NCBI GenBank assembly: GCA_029706075.1
Contig: JAINUG010000166.1
Coordinates: 1,830,001 to 1,894,000 of the forward strand
Origin: Aldrovandia affinis
Taxonomy: Eukaryota; Chordata; Actinopteri; Notacanthiformes; Halosauridae
Length of the DNA stretch: 64,000 nt
Direction of reading: 5' to 3'
The position numbers were made by a program, and so were the translations under genes. This document shows, in pieces, positions 10,640-22,714 of the stretch; within the stretch, counting starts at the first letter, position 1; every line of letters starts with the position of its first letter. The notes beneath the pieces are model-generated. The model made no database searches, was not told where the DNA came from, and was given only the letters and a program-made list of their open reading frames with translations.

Positions 10640-10704
10640 CTTGAGTGGACCTAAACCATATGAGGAAAGTGCACCCCGCACCATAACAAAGCCACCAGAA
10701 CCCT
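10640..10704 (-). mobile_element. Tc1-A transposase fragment
   Basis: 'gagtggacctaaaccatatg' and 'caccataacaaagccaccag' are the reverse complement of the conserved Tc1 stretch encoding GGSVMVWG-FSWHG. Homologous fragments are at 21815, 35706 and 45030. It is about 65 bp with no ends. Confidence 0.7.
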
Positions 10705-11619
10705 TCACTGTGGAAAACAAGCACTTGGACCTGTTTTGTTTATTTTTCCTTTCGTGTGTGTATTCGCCGGAGAGTGGGCCCCAATTTTGAAAAGCCTTGG
10801 AGAAACTGTGCATTTTGTTTTGTGAAACCTTTGGAGAGAAGAGCACCAGCGTCAGGCTCTTTACAGATTTCCAATGAACTGTAAAAAAAAACCTGGAAAT
10901 ATAAACAAACTACAAACATCCAACACTATCCCGACCTTCGCTTTGGACAAATTACGTTTTATATAACCTGTGCAATCTTACTGTGATTGCTACCGCTGCT
11001 ACGGCTCTGGAAGCTACCTGTTACCCTCACGTCTACTCACCCACCTCCGTGCACCGCCACTGTGCTGGTTCTCCTCGGTCTTTGCTTTGCGGATAAGCCT
11101 CTGCTCTTTTGCCAGGTGGATGCAGTCAGATGTCTCCTCATTGAGTACGTTTGTCGGCTTTCTCTCTGTCCTGACTTTCTGTTCGGAGTTGGTGGTCGTC
11201 GGCTGATGGTGTTTCTGCTGGTTGGGTGTGACTGACTACGGTTCTGGTACTGCCCATTAGCGACCCGCCTGCTCACTGCGTCGCAACGGTGTCAATTTCC
11301 TGGGTGATCCTGCCAACGTAGCCAACTGTGCCAACTATGTCCATAGACCGCCATAATACTGCTATACGCTAGCATAATAGTAGCTCCTCATTTTAGCTGA
11401 AACTAACGTTAGATGGAAACGCACACTGAATATCCGTGAACGGTTTTTTTACACATCATGTTCCTAACCTACTCAGTGTCTCATCTCAAGTCTCTGGGGC
11501 AGCAACAACGTCACTACACTATTTCCAAAGAGAGTGTTATGAATCTGGGATTCTGAAACAACAAAGATACACTCAAAGAAGAGCTGGACTTGGACTTTTC
11601 ACAGATCACGTCCTGAACT

Positions 11620-11800
11620 CTGTGTCGGGCATTAGTACCATTCAGTCCCAATACCGGCACTTAATTCAAACCCCGTGTGGAATTGATTTGAACAATCTCG
11701 TCACTGTTAAAACACAATTTCTGTACCAACACGGAGTATTGGGTATTAGCACCATCCAGCCCAGATGAAACCTGGTCTATAATCCACGCAAAATGGACTT
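11620..11800. repeat. Diverged tandem duplication, about 115 bp
   Basis: 'cgggcattagtaccattcag' at about 11626 recurs as 'tgggtattagcaccatccag' at about 11740, with weaker similarity continuing after each. It lies just upstream of the L2 endonuclease fragment and may be part of that element's 5' region. Confidence 0.5.
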
Positions 11801-11872
11801 CAATAACCTTATCTGTGTACAAACACAAAAACAGCCCCACTCACTTTTGGCAGGAACGGCAAAGTTTGCATT

Positions 11873-12297
11873 GTTAAACACTCAGTCTTTAACAAACAAA
11901 TCTCTATTTTTAAATGATTTTATCTCTGAGCAGGACATTGACTTCCTATGCCTAACAGAAACATGGCATTGAAGTGGGGAATATTTTGTCTTAAACAAAG
12001 TTACCCCACCAGGCTACAAATACACTGAGAACACTGGTCGTGGGGGTGGTCTTGCAGTCATCTATAGGGATGTTTTTAAACTGATTGTACTGCCTGTCCC
12101 TGATGACCTTCCACTTGAATGCATTGCATTACAATCCCATCGACTGCCTCTCACTGATACAACATGTTCAAGGCCCCACCCATAGACATGGTCACACCCA
12201 TGATCTTGCCATCACTGGTCATGTCCCCGCTGCCAAAACCCACATTCTAGATCTCGGCATTTCGGATCATAAGGCTGTCTGGTGCAGTGGTCTCTAG
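11873..12297 (+). pseudogene. L2-like LINE endonuclease domain, broken
   Basis: Conceptual translation gives a non-LTR retrotransposon APE-type endonuclease. Its N-terminal part is NTQSLTNKSLFLNDFI, then DFLCLTETW (with the catalytic Glu) followed at once by a stop, then GYKYTENTGRGGGLAV. After a deletion and frameshift near 12140-12170 it continues as GHTHDLAI and LDLGISDHKAV, the conserved SDH motif near the C-terminal end of the domain. This order is typical of L2/Maui-type LINEs. No reverse transcriptase follows, so the copy is truncated or broken. Upstream sequence back to about 10440 may be the LINE 5' part, but I cannot prove it. Confidence 0.75.
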
Positions 12298-12299
12298 TC

Positions 12300-13010
12300 T
12301 GACACAATGGGAGAGTTTTTCACTTTGTGGTTATTCTTTGGAGGTTTCCAAAAGAAATAACCACAATGAGCTGAGACTCTCAATCATTACAACCATTAAC
12401 TTCTGTACCTTCTGACCTCGTATTAAGCCAAACAATTTGGATACAAATTCATACAGCCAACCACATAATAAAACCCCAAACGTGGAGTATTTTGTCTATA
12501 ATTACAGTGTTTACCTCACATATGAATTGGTCCATATTGTGTACTTGTTCTTCTGCAATAGGCTTTGGCAATATTGTATGGCTCAAAATACCAATCTCAC
12601 AAGATGATGAATGTCAGGGTCAATGATAATTGACTACAGAACAAGAGCGATTGATTAAAATCTGAATGAATAAATGCTTGTTTTCGTAGTTATGTACATT
12701 GTGTATTCAATGTATTCCATGCAAAGCACGCTGAATTGAAAATTGAATTAAATTCTGAGAGAGGAGAGAGGGAAAAAAGAAAAAAAAGAAAATAATTGCA
12801 ACCCACCTTTGTGAGTCATTAGAAAAAACAATTACAGGTGAATACCATTACGTTCACAGCATCTCATAAAAAAGCATAGCTGAAATGATCATTTCAAAGC
12901 AACCTCCTCATCCACAGTGCACAATACATCAGTGAGACCCCAAAGTTCAATGCACTGGGGTAAACTGGAGAAAGAGAGAGAGAAACAGAGAAATGGAAAA
13001 ACAGAGAGAA
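12300..13010. other. Nothing recognised
   Basis: AT-rich, with short purine-rich runs at 12755-12790 and 12970-13010. No supported feature. Confidence 0.5.
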
Positions 13011-13013
13011 AGG

Positions 13014-13390
13014 GGTAACACTTCACTTGAACTATTTGCCATAAAGCCTACATAACACAGTCCTAAACATGACATCACACCTGTCATAAGCAGTCATGAC
13101 ACCATATTACAGCTCATGACCAATGTCATAACACTGTTATAATACATGTGAAGAATTATAAGAAACAAATTCAAAATAATTCATTCAAAATGATCACTTC
13201 ATACATTATGGCGGTGCTGTGGCATTGGTCATGATCTGTAATGTCGTGTCGTGACCAGTTATAACAGGTGTTATGTCATGCTTATGGCTGCAGCGCATCT
13301 TAATGACGAGGGCGCATCATAATGCACTGCTTATGTCATGCTTGTGATGCATGTAGACCTTATGTCGTATCGTTCAACTAAAGTGTTACC
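13014..13390. mobile_element. MITE with GGTAACACTT ends
   Basis: The left end GGTAACACTTCACTTGAAC and the reverse complement of the right end GGTAACACTTTAGTTGAAC match at 17 of 19 positions. The interior is rich in self-complementary 'tcatgac / gtcatga' motifs. The flanks GAGAAAGG and AAGAAAAG are similar over 8 bp, which would fit a decayed hAT-type target duplication. No coding. 377 bp. Confidence 0.7.
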
Positions 13391-13611
13391 AAGAAAAGCA
13401 TCAATTCTCAGACCAAGCATGAAACACCTGGCTGTTTCTTGCAGAACACAGGGACTGCCACCTGGCTCGTCGGCTGCCAGGCCTGGGCATGGGCCTGGGG
13501 GGGACATGTGCCCATCTGCGGGTGGGTGGCAGCAGGGATATTCTCCACATGAAAGAATAAAAACACAGCAATGTGACATCATGGCTTGGGAAGGAAAAAT
13601 TGCAACCATAT

Positions 13612-13740
13612 AGGTTTGCAGGTTCAATTCCCAGGTGTGGCACTGACAACCATGCCCTTGTGCAAGGTGCTTTGCTTTAATTGCTTTTGGTATGTATCCA
13701 GCTGTATAAATGGGTAACGTGTCAAATGTTAAGCATGAGG
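13612..13740 (+). mobile_element. SINE family S2 fragment
   Basis: B box 'caggttcaattcccaggt', then 'cccttgtgcaaggtgctttg' and 'ccagctgtataaatggg'. Part of the head and the tail are missing. Confidence 0.7.
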
Positions 13741-14007
13741 GTGCCAGCTGAGTGCATAAATAATAAGAACATAAGAATACATAATGACGAGAACGGGCCG
13801 TTCAGCCCATCCAGGCTCATCATGTCCTAATATAAAAGGTTTATAGTACTGCACCAAGTCCTGACTTGAATAGCCCAAGTGTTTCTGCCTCCACTACCTG
13901 ACCTGGCAAGCTTTTCCAGGCATTGACAACTTTCTGTGTAAAAAAAACAACTTCCTAATAGCCATGGAGAATTTGCCTTTAACTAATTTCCACCTGTTCC
14001 AAATTGT

Positions 14008-14056
14008 TCGCGCCTCCCGTGTGGTCCAGTGGTTACAACGTTCGACACTCCTGTCC
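14008..14056 (+). mobile_element. tRNA-Glu-like SINE head inserted in CR1
   Basis: 'tcccgtgtggtccagtggtt' followed by 'acaacgttcgacactc' resembles the 5' half of tRNA-Glu (tggtctagtggtta). It interrupts the CR1 sequence and truncates its open frame. About 45 bp only. Confidence 0.45.
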
Positions 14057-14623
14057 TATATTTTTTATTTCCTCTATGCATAACTTTACATTTAGCTAAA
14101 TTGAATGTCATTTTCCATGTTTCTTCCCATTCTTGGATTTTGTTGAAATCATCTTGGAGTACTTTAGTTGATTCCAAACTATTTGCTAAACCCCCAAGTT
14201 TTGTATCATCTGCAAATTGAACTATTTTGCTACTAACATCCCTATCAATATTATTTGTGTAAATAAAGAAGAGCAGAGGTCCCAGCACTGATCCCTGCGG
14301 GACTCCACTGCCCAAAGCACCTAGGTCAGGTATGACCCCACCTACTGTTACTCTTTGTATTCGCCCTCGCAACCAATTATGAACCCACTCTGAAACAACT
14401 CCTGCAATAACTACTGAATTCATTTTTACAATGTGCCTATCATGTGGCACCATGTCAAATGCTTTTGGAAAGTCAAAATATATAATATCACAAGTCTGGT
14501 TCAGGTTAAAACACTTTGTAGCCTCCTCAAAAAAGTCTAGGAGGTTTGTTAGGTATGAACTCTCCCTTAAAGCTCTCCCTTAAAATACTATAATGTTTCA
14601 AGAAGGATTCCAAATTATAAGTT

Positions 14624-14643
14624 AGGGTTAGGGTTAGGTTAAT
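14624..14643. repeat. Short telomere-like run
   Basis: About three TTAGGG units inside the decayed CR1. Too short to imply a telomere fusion. Confidence 0.7.
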
Positions 14644-15299
14644 ACATTCCAGTATTTTACATGAGATGCAAGTTAAACTGACAGGCCTATAGTTCACTAG
14701 GTCAGTACGGTCCCCCCTTCTTATGTATTGGAATTATACTACCCTGCTTCCAGTCGTCTGGTATTTTTCCAGTGTTTATGGATTGCATAAAAAAATCTGT
14801 CAATGGTCTATATATCATTTCCCCAAGTTCTTTAAGTACTCTGGGATATATGCCATCAGGGCCTGCTGCCTTATTTGTATAAGTTTTTGTAGTTTTTGTA
14901 GTACTTCTACTTTTCAAAGTCCTCCCAAACATTCTGTACATTGGCTATGCATTTTGGCATATTTATAACCTCTTCTCAGGTAAAGCTCTCAACAAAGTAA
15001 CTGTTTAGTGTGTTAGCAATATCCTTATTATTATAAACCAAAGTTCCTTCCTTATTCTTAATGCACTTAACATCATAATTAGCTTTCTTTTTTCTATTAT
15101 ATTGAAAAATATTGAAAAAAAGTCTTAGGATTACTTTTTTCATCTTGGGAAATTTTAATTTCGAACTGCCTTTCAGCTACTCTTGTTTCCTTTTTTGCCT
15201 TAGCCCGCATATTACAATAATCTACCTTGTTTCTCTCTGAGTTGTCATTTTTACACACTCTTTTATATATACGATTTTTACTATTCAATTACAATAATC

Positions 15300-16225
15300 T
15301 CAATCAACGACAACACTAGCAAACAAATTGCTGCAGCATCTCAGCAGCTTCTCTGCACGAACAACCTCGCCAGACAACAGCAATCAACCTCAGAGCAATC
15401 CAATCAACCTCCACTGCAGTGAATTCTCAATTAGAACAGAACAAATTATGAAGAAAGAAAACATAATAGCGATAAAATGAGTGGAAGTTAACATTGTTGA
15501 CTTGTTGTAAACATGGTGGGCCAATTGGCACAACCTCAGCAGCGGTTTAAACCTTGACTTTTTAGCCCACAGGATTTTAATAACATGTGAAGTTAGGTTG
15601 CCTTTGTCTAAATGACCACACTGTGCCAGCCACAACACAGATAAAATGCTGATGGTACTTTTTAATTAGGTACTGCCCTACGGTTAGGGACAGTCTAAGA
15701 TAATTAATTGGTCTAGCTGTCAAAAGCCAAGCCCACCCCTTGTTTTCTGTGGACAGGATGACAGGACAACCATTCACAAGGGCTGTCAGCAGCCTCAGTC
15801 AGGACATGTGACCAAGCAGAACCTCAGAGATATGAACCTCAGAGATATGGACTGACAGGTCAACCAAACAGGTATGAAACCAGAAGTTGCATACACAATT
15901 AATAACTCATTATTATCACTAATGCAAAAAGGTCAAAGACTAAACTAAAACAAGTCACACTTTCTGTGGATAAGTCACACGGTGCTTTGGTTTGATGTAG
16001 TGGACTGGAAAAAGAAATTCACCAAAGGAACGTGTTTTAGTACTATTGCTAAAGGATACAATGTTGGAGAATTTGCAGTGTTTGATATAAAGAATGCTTG
16101 AGGGTAATGCATGCAAAGAATGTTTTTGTAACATTTATGGAAACATTTTATGGAAAATCCAAAGGCGTGATATGGAATTTGATATGGAATGACCCAATGA
16201 TAATTAATTTTTTAAAATGTTCTCT
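15300..16225. other. Nothing recognised
   Basis: No supported gene. Small direct repeat 'cctcagagatatg' at about 15820 and 15836. Confidence 0.5.
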
Positions 16226-16227
16226 GA

Positions 16228-16330
16228 CCTTAGCCTCCTGCGTGGTCTAGTGGGTTCAACGATCGGCTCTGGCCAGGAGTGCCATCGGGGGGAGGGAAGC
16301 CGACACAGTTTGCGGGGGTTAAGTCACTTT
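16228..16330 (+). mobile_element. tRNA-Glu-like SINE fragment
   Basis: 'cctgcgtggtctagtgggtt' resembles the head at 14008. It is followed by a GC-rich body of about 60 bp that I do not recognise. Confidence 0.4.
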
Positions 16331-16544
16331 GAGACTTTCCTTTAGATGAATAGTTAAATCTGTTCATGCATATGTATACATGGGGTGAACGTGCTAAAAC
16401 AGGGTGGAGATTTTGTAAATTAGGTCAATTAAGTATTCCGTCTGAATTACTAAAGCATGCCTTAATTGCAACTCTCCTCTTTGCGTGAGAATTTTAAGAA
16501 CTCCAGGCAGTATTATTATTATTTTTGTAATAATTTGTTTCTGA

Positions 16545-16740
16545 TTTTATCCCATTTTCTCCCAATTTTGTAGCAAATTACACCCTCTAGTTTTCATGTC
16601 AATCTCCCTCTCGTATTGTGAGCTCGCTGCCGTAGCTCTGTGACCGGTAGTGACAAAGGCGAAGTACCGTCTCCTCCGAGACGGCACTCGCCAGGCTGTT
16701 GACCGCAACTCTGGTACTACAGAGCCACTCTTGTACACTG
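16545..16740 (-). mobile_element. SINE family S3 fragment
   Basis: On the minus strand the tail 'ctagagggtgtaatttgcta' and 'aaattgggagaaaatggga' are clear, preceded by 'gccgtctcggaggagacgg'. The head is missing or eroded. Confidence 0.65.
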
Positions 16741-16859
16741 CAAAGATATTAAGGGCACTTAATGGAGAGGCAGAACAAAGTCTGTACAACAGTAAGGGTC
16801 TGGGGAGGGGGGGTGTTGTGGGAACAGATGTGAGAGATGGATTCCTGGAATGCAATTAA

Positions 16860-18215
16860 ATCACTAAACATCTGGAATTCTGGGAGAATTTTCCAGGTGT
16901 CTGCACTTCAGTCAAAAAGTTGAATTATGACGCTCAGTTTTGTGTAAAAAGCAGGTTTTAATTGCCTGCCTTCCCATCATTGGCTTTGCACTGCCTCACG
17001 AAGCACCCTGTGGCCATCACTGGATGGACCACATCTCAGGCACATCTGACACCTGATAATTGCTTCTTTTCCTCTTTTCTCAGCTTTTATTATCCAGACT
17101 TTTGAAATATTTGTACTTGTATTTTGTTATGGCAGGAAAATGCATGTTTAGCTATCCACTGCCTTTCCGCCCCATTGAGTTACACCGTAAGCTCTTTTAA
17201 TGACACAATTCATCACCTTTTTACATGTGAGAAACAACCTGAAATCTGTGATAATTCAATCGGACGAAGGATATCCGCAGATTTTTTTGCTTCTTCCTTT
17301 TCTTAAATAGCCACGTGACTTAAGCCACCAAAATGTTTATCAAGTTTATTTTCTCTCCTTTTCCCTCCGTTCTTTTCTTTTTCTCATCTCCACGCCATCT
17401 CTCTTCCTCCTTTTCATTTCTGAGGCAGGTCGTTTTGCAGAGTTTGCCCGATTGTTTCCACGCATCACTTTGAATCGTTGATTGCAGAGGAAGGAAGGCT
17501 CTCGTATTTGTGTTTACTTGCGTTGACCAGTCAGGCGCTTTTTTGCAAGCAGCAGCGGGCTGAGTTCCTTTCTGATTCTATCTTGTCCAATAGCTGTGGC
17601 CTGTGGCTTCGCTTTATATAGTATAAAGTATAAAGATGTGCACTGGGTGGGAAGGATGGCCTGCACCGGCACATTTATTTATCAGTTTGTCCTGTCAGAT
17701 TTCATTCTCCTCTTTCTGCTAGAACCAAGCTTATTCTTCATTTCCTCTTTTTTTGCCCCCTGAATAGACAGGTTTTTTCCTTTATGATGACCCCTCGGTC
17801 ATTCTTTGTGCCTTACTTATTCATAAATAATAAGTAATGTTCACAGTTTGCTATTTGTACGTTGGTGAAATTCTTTTCAGGTTCCGTTTGATCCACGAGA
17901 ATAGAAAATACAATCGTGAAAGAATCTGGCTTCTAAAGAACAAATTCACAGCACTTAGTTCAGCTCCTATGTTGTTACTTCTGCTTCTTGTGGTAGCAAT
18001 TCCCATCATGGATTTCTTCAACATTTCATAGACATCGTTTGCAAGGAATTTGCAATGAAGTATGGGAGCTTGAGGCAAGCAAAACATGAAAAGGCTTTTC
18101 AAGATAAAAGTTAAAAGGTAGGAATGCTGTATTGGCAAGCTGAATAGGACAGGGACCTGCACATGTATAGACAAGTTTTTAATTGTAAAGATAATGAAAA
18201 GTAGCAGAGAGCCGA
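16860..18215. other. Low-repeat AT-rich stretch
   Basis: No repeat family, RNA or credible frame is recognised over about 1.3 kb. The 107-aa minus frame at 17851-18174 has no domain resemblance. It could hold conserved non-coding DNA; that needs an alignment. Confidence 0.4.
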
Positions 18216-18217
18216 TG

Positions 18218-18473
18218 TACAGGTAACTAACAATATAAAGGCAACACTTAGTGTAAAGAAAGTGTTAGTGAGTAGTGAGTAAATGAGCAAACTTAGTGAG
18301 TAAATGAGGGATCTTTTAAATGGGTGCAGTACTGCGAGGGGGTGATAGGCTAACCCTTCCCCTTCCAACAAGACCCCCTCCTCTTCTAGCCTGTGCCAGG
18401 GCCTTATGGGTGTGTGTGTGTGTCCCTCCCCCCTGGGTACAGGCAACTGCCTTTATTTTGGCAGTTACCTGTA
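18218..18473 (-). mobile_element. Tc1-A-derived MITE with terminal hairpin
   Basis: Ends are 'tacaggtaactaacaatata' and the complement of 'tattttggcagttacctgta'. The last 36 bp form their own near-perfect hairpin (18438-18473). The interior 'gtaaatgagggatcttttaa atgggtgcagtactg' is the reverse complement of the interior of 52978-53228, so the two copies are one deleted family in opposite orientation. About 256 bp. Confidence 0.8.
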
Positions 18474-18772
18474 CATGTACATTTGGTATAACACAGGAGC
18501 AGAGTTCTTCTTGCCTACATCATCAGATGTGTTTTGGCAAAATCTTTGGAGTACCCTCTTGTCAAGCAGGATATTACACCTATCATTGCTCTGGATGTTT
18601 GTGCTATTGTCCAAAGATATTACGATTTTTTTGTTGTTGATATTTTGGGTGAATTTTCCCTCTAAATGAAGACGGCCCCTATCTCAGGTTCTTGGTGTGG
18701 TGAGCTGAACTGCATCCTGTTCATCAGAGAGTCCAGGTGAACATGATGCCGTGAAATCAAGAGAGGAAGGAT

Positions 18773-19029
18773 CCCAGCAAGCAAGTGCTGACCAGATCCC
18801 CATTGGCAACAGTTGTTGGCACACCAATGTTTAGGCAATCGCCACTACAGCGGTCCACTTGTGGCAAGCCCACACACAAACTATTTTGCCTTCTCTTAAT
18901 GCCTGATCCTCGTCTTGCCTCGCCTCCACTCTCTGCTAGCGGGCTGCTGTAGAGCCAATTTGCGAAATGGTGAGGGACTGACAACTGGGCCAAAGGCGGA
19001 GTGCTAGTGGGACTGCATGCTTGCTAAGC
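18773..19029. mobile_element. MITE-like element with CCCAGCAAGCA ends
   Basis: Begins 'cccagcaagcaagtgctgac' and ends near 'gcatgcttgctaagc'. The interior 'ttttgccttctcttaatgcc tgatcctcgtcttgcc' is shared with 63812-63968. No coding. Confidence 0.55.
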
Positions 19030-19518
19030 TACGAAGTATTGCTTAAGAATGCCTACCTGCCAAGACTATTTTAGACCAATTTCTCCACCTGCTCCTCTGT
19101 TGTGATTTCACTAGAGTTTCTCCTGTATTTCAGCAATTTGTGAGCTCTGAATTATTTTGCCACACAATGTAATAAAAATTATTAACAGGAGCTGTGCAAC
19201 TAATCAATGGCCAAATATGGTATTGCCAACCGTTTAGCATATGCCAGTTTAATGGTAAAACACATCCTGTACTGTAATCTACTGCTGACCAATTTGTTTG
19301 AGTACCCCCCCCCTTCCCCCAATACAAAAAATTAATTTGGAAGTCAAAGTTAAGTATCATTTTAGCTGGGGGGGGTTTCACAAACAAAGCTACCGGGTTA
19401 ATTTAGGTGATTGCTCATCTAACCGAACTACGTTGATGAAGTCATAAAATAACACTCGCATTTAATTGGGAGTCAAATTTAAGGGCAAATGTTGATTGAA
19501 TTCCAGGCCTATGCATAT

Positions 19519-19959
19519 ATGTGATATATAAGTGTAGCTATAGTGTTTTCTAGATATTTCTTGCAATGGGTTTCAAAATGCAGGGAATAACGGTGATACT
19601 TAATTTGAAGTGGGCCTTCAAAATGCCTTCACTAGCTCTAAATAATGACATAACCCTTGCCATAAGCATAAATAAACACTATAACCAAATTGTAACAACT
19701 GACATGAGGTTTTGACACTAATGACGTAATATGTTATGTTTCGTCATATGAAAGCTAATTGGTACAAGGTTATAATATTCACGCATGCTTGTGACAATGG
19801 TTACGATGCATTATGTAGCACTTATTCAGTTGTTATTAATGTTGTATAAGACCCCCTAAAAAGCTGTGGTTTTGGAGGGAGAGCATCATGGATGTGTGAC
19901 ATATATAAGTTTAGCTATAGATATATGGTGTTGATATTTGTTGCAGCGGGTTTCAAAGT
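19519..19959. repeat. Pair of about 62-bp direct repeats flanking a 315-bp insert
   Basis: 'gatatataagtgtagctata' with 'cttgcaatgggtttcaaa' at 19519-19580 recurs as 'acatatataagtttagctat' with 'gttgcagcgggtttcaaa' at 19896-19959. The insert begins with 'ggtgatacttaatttgaag' at about 19590, similar to the 13014 MITE end, and is rich in 'tgacata/ttatgt' motifs. It may be a decayed MITE of that group. Confidence 0.5.
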
Positions 19960-19979
19960 GTTGTTTGAATCCAGGCCAG

Positions 19980-21335
19980 ACTGTTTGCTACAGCATGAAG
20001 GTTGGAGGTAAGGTAAATAGTGACGTTGTTCTTTATATTTGCGGGTTCGCATGCACAGCTGGCATGTACAGCAAGCTGCACCAGCGCTGCCCCAGTGACC
20101 GAGTCCATTGGCCAACGTTTTGCAGCCATGGGCTATTTGCCCCTGCAGTGGCATTATTTTGAGTAATTGTTCATAGATTTTATAGCGGCACACCAGGGCC
20201 TTTCAAATGCCATGGCTTTCAATTTTTTTTAAATGCCATTGCAGTAATGATCGGCTTGTTAATTGGCTGATGCCAATCGGAAGTAACCATTAACTGGCAG
20301 TGTTTTTTTGATGTATTTTATTTGGTCGCCATTGGGTGGGGGTTGGGAGTGGGTGAGCCGCCATGGGGAATCTCTTTGGGCGAGGGAAGGGAAATGACAG
20401 AGGGACACAGGTTTTTAATAACTTTTTTTTCATTAGGTCCTACATCTGTGCAATTACACATGCAAGCTGCAGCCTGTGCGGTTGTGCTGAAGTTCAGCGC
20501 GGCCACAAAGGAGCCTTTTGTGAAGGCCGCCCCGAGCCTTTTCGTCGGTGAAAATTGAAATTCTCTCCTCCGCTCTGACCCCGTGCACATCTGGGGACCG
20601 CAGATAGACGTCACCCTTTCACTGGCACAATGCTGCCCGTGTGAAGGTCTGATTTGCAGTGAAAACTGATTAATTTCCTCTCCAAATGAACCGTTAATTC
20701 CTTCTTATCTTCACTCGGGACCTGCATGGAGGGGGAAGGGGAGCGGGAGTCGGAGGGATGGGTGTTTGGGGGGTGGGGTGTTTTTTACTTAACGGGTCAT
20801 GTGGATGGAGTTACACAGGGTAATGATTTCGCCATTAGATGTGTGGATGATTGGTGTCGGCTTGCTGTAATCGGCCTCCATGCAGGGGCACCATACTCTG
20901 CCTTTACTCCTCGGCTCCCCGAACCTAGAGGGTCACGGCATCTCCTCAACCCTTCTCTTTCCCTCTCCCTCCGCAAAAGGCCCTAATTGGCCACTCGTAG
21001 TAACCAGGAATAAGGTATCTGCCTGCTCCATGGACATCACTGTGGCTTGTGGAGGGGCAATGCAAGACCTGGCCCCCAAATTGACAAGCACCCGCACCAT
21101 TGTGTGGATCCGTCCACAGTCTGTCTGAGCCCTGTTTTTTTAACCCTGTTGTATTCCCCATAATCTAGCTTAGTAAAGCTCTTTCCTGCTCTAGGGGTCT
21201 CCTTCAAAGGATAGCTGGGCATCCTGAAATCATGCTTAGTTATCGTGAAATACAATACGCAATACCCCCCATACCAATTATTAGCAATGATTTCTGGAGA
21301 TAAACGTACAGCTGTTTTCATCTTGAGGACAAATA
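19980..21335. other. Low-repeat stretch, moderately GC-rich
   Basis: No recognisable transposon or RNA. Overlapping short frames on both strands at 20318-20614 and 20726-21161 cancel each other as evidence. Possible conserved non-coding DNA. Confidence 0.4.
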
Positions 21336-21484
<149 letters not shown>

Positions 21485-21777
21485 TGAGAGAGGAGCACAA
21501 CAAGAATAAATCTTGTCTGTTATGCATGAAATATTGAGATGAAAAATTCCAAACCTTTAAAATATGTTCTTTTTTTTCTTTCTTTCTCATTTCTCTCTCT
21601 CAATCTCTCTCTCTCTCTCTCCCTTGTGTTCAATCTCTCACCAAATAAATGGAAAGAGATTTGATTTTGCAAACTCCCCCAGTTGCAGCTTGGCACTCTT
21701 TCCACTCACACCTACAAATGTTTACTCCACCAGACCTACTTCATGAATCCAGACAGTTGCTTTATATATACTGTATA

Positions 21778-22364
21778 TACAGGAAATAAATAAAATAAAG
21801 GAAACATTTGAGTAAATGAAGGGTTCTGGCAGCTCTGTTACGGTGTAGGGTACATTCTCCTGGCATGAGAGCAAGGTAAACATCAATAAAAACAAAGATA
21901 TTCTATGGTGAGGCATTACATTTAAGCATTTCTATTCTGATGGGATTCTACTCTTCTACCATCCACAGGGCACGAGTGGTCACTGAATGGTTTGAAAAGC
22001 ATGAAAACAATGTAAACCACATCTCATGGTTGTTTCAGTCACCAAATTTTAACCCAATTGAGATAGAATTTTCCTCCATCATCAATAACATTACAGGCAT
22101 TTAGCAGACAGTCTTATTTTCATAAAATGAAATAAAATGGATAAAATCCACTTATACAGCTGGATATTTACTGTAGCAATCCAGGTTAAGTACCTTGCTC
22201 AAGGGTACAATGGCAGTGCTCCACCTGGGATCGAACCTGCAACCTTTGCGTCACAAGGCCAGTTCCTTAACCACTATGCTAAAATTGCTGCCCTTAATAT
22301 AACACTAACACACCGTATGAAGACACTTTATGTCAGTGTTTCCTTTATTTTGGCAGTTGCATCG
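21778..22364 (+). pseudogene. Tc1-A transposon with broken transposase, split by a SINE
   Basis: Left end 'tacaggaaataaataaaata aaggaaac'; right end 'gtttcctttattttggcagt' at about 22338. The coding strand gives GSGSSVTV-GTFSWHE (the GGSVMVWG-FSWHG motif) near 21825, and RARVVTEWFEKHENNVNH and NFNPIEIEF near 21970-22070. The latter corresponds to the SPDLNPIEHLW block that carries a catalytic Asp; here that Asp reads Asn (NFNPIE). About half of the transposase is deleted. The S2 SINE at 22093-22296 disrupts the rest. Confidence 0.85.
22093..22296 (-). mobile_element. SINE family S2 inside Tc1-A
   Basis: Tail 'ggcatttagcagacagtctt', core 'aagtaccttgctcaagggta', B-box region 'gggatcgaacctgcaacc', and head end 'ccttaaccactatgcta'. 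It lies within the transposase-derived sequence, so it inserted later. Confidence 0.88.
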
Positions 22365-22714
22365 AAGTTACATATGCGTAAGAACATGGCAGTAGCCCTT
22401 AATGTGGCAAAATATTATTCCTGTTTTATTCGAGCCTGTTTGCTTAATGGTGCTTGTCATCGCACTCACGTGACAGATGTACTCAGCTCTGTGAAATTCC
22501 CTTCGCTGGCTATTAACAGCGCGCCGTATAGTACATTAAGTGGTTTAGTTCATTCATGTTTTATTTCCGTCTCCCCCAGCAGGGTCATAAATAAATCTAA
22601 CACCCCTGCTGTGGTGGCGCTTCTGTGATCTCCTCTGTTCAGGTCAAACAGGACGTATCGACACATCTCATCGTCAGCGTCTCATTTGTTCATTAATAAA
22701 ATGTTTTTTTAATA

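Larger units (their letters stand above)
13762..15290 (-). pseudogene. CR1-type LINE, reverse transcriptase region, broken
   Basis: Reading right to left on the minus strand: a lysine-rich linker with NPKTFFQYF (15097-15288); the start of the reverse transcriptase with NKAAGPDGIYPRVLKELGE and the 'IIPIHKKGG' block (14702-14941); then FDMVPHDR-like, VPQGSVLGPLLFFIY and the catalytic box FADDTKLGG (13983-14453). The 3' untranslated part begins at 13762 with 'ataagaacataagaatacat' and 'acgggccgttcagcccat'. These are the family landmarks of CR1. Frameshifts separate the blocks, and about 240 bp near 14460-14700 lack an open frame. A tRNA-like fragment interrupts it at about 14008. The endonuclease half is absent. 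Non-functional. Confidence 0.88.

Noticed and set aside
14624-14643. Interstitial telomere marking a chromosome fusion
   Set aside because: Only about three units, inside a decayed LINE.
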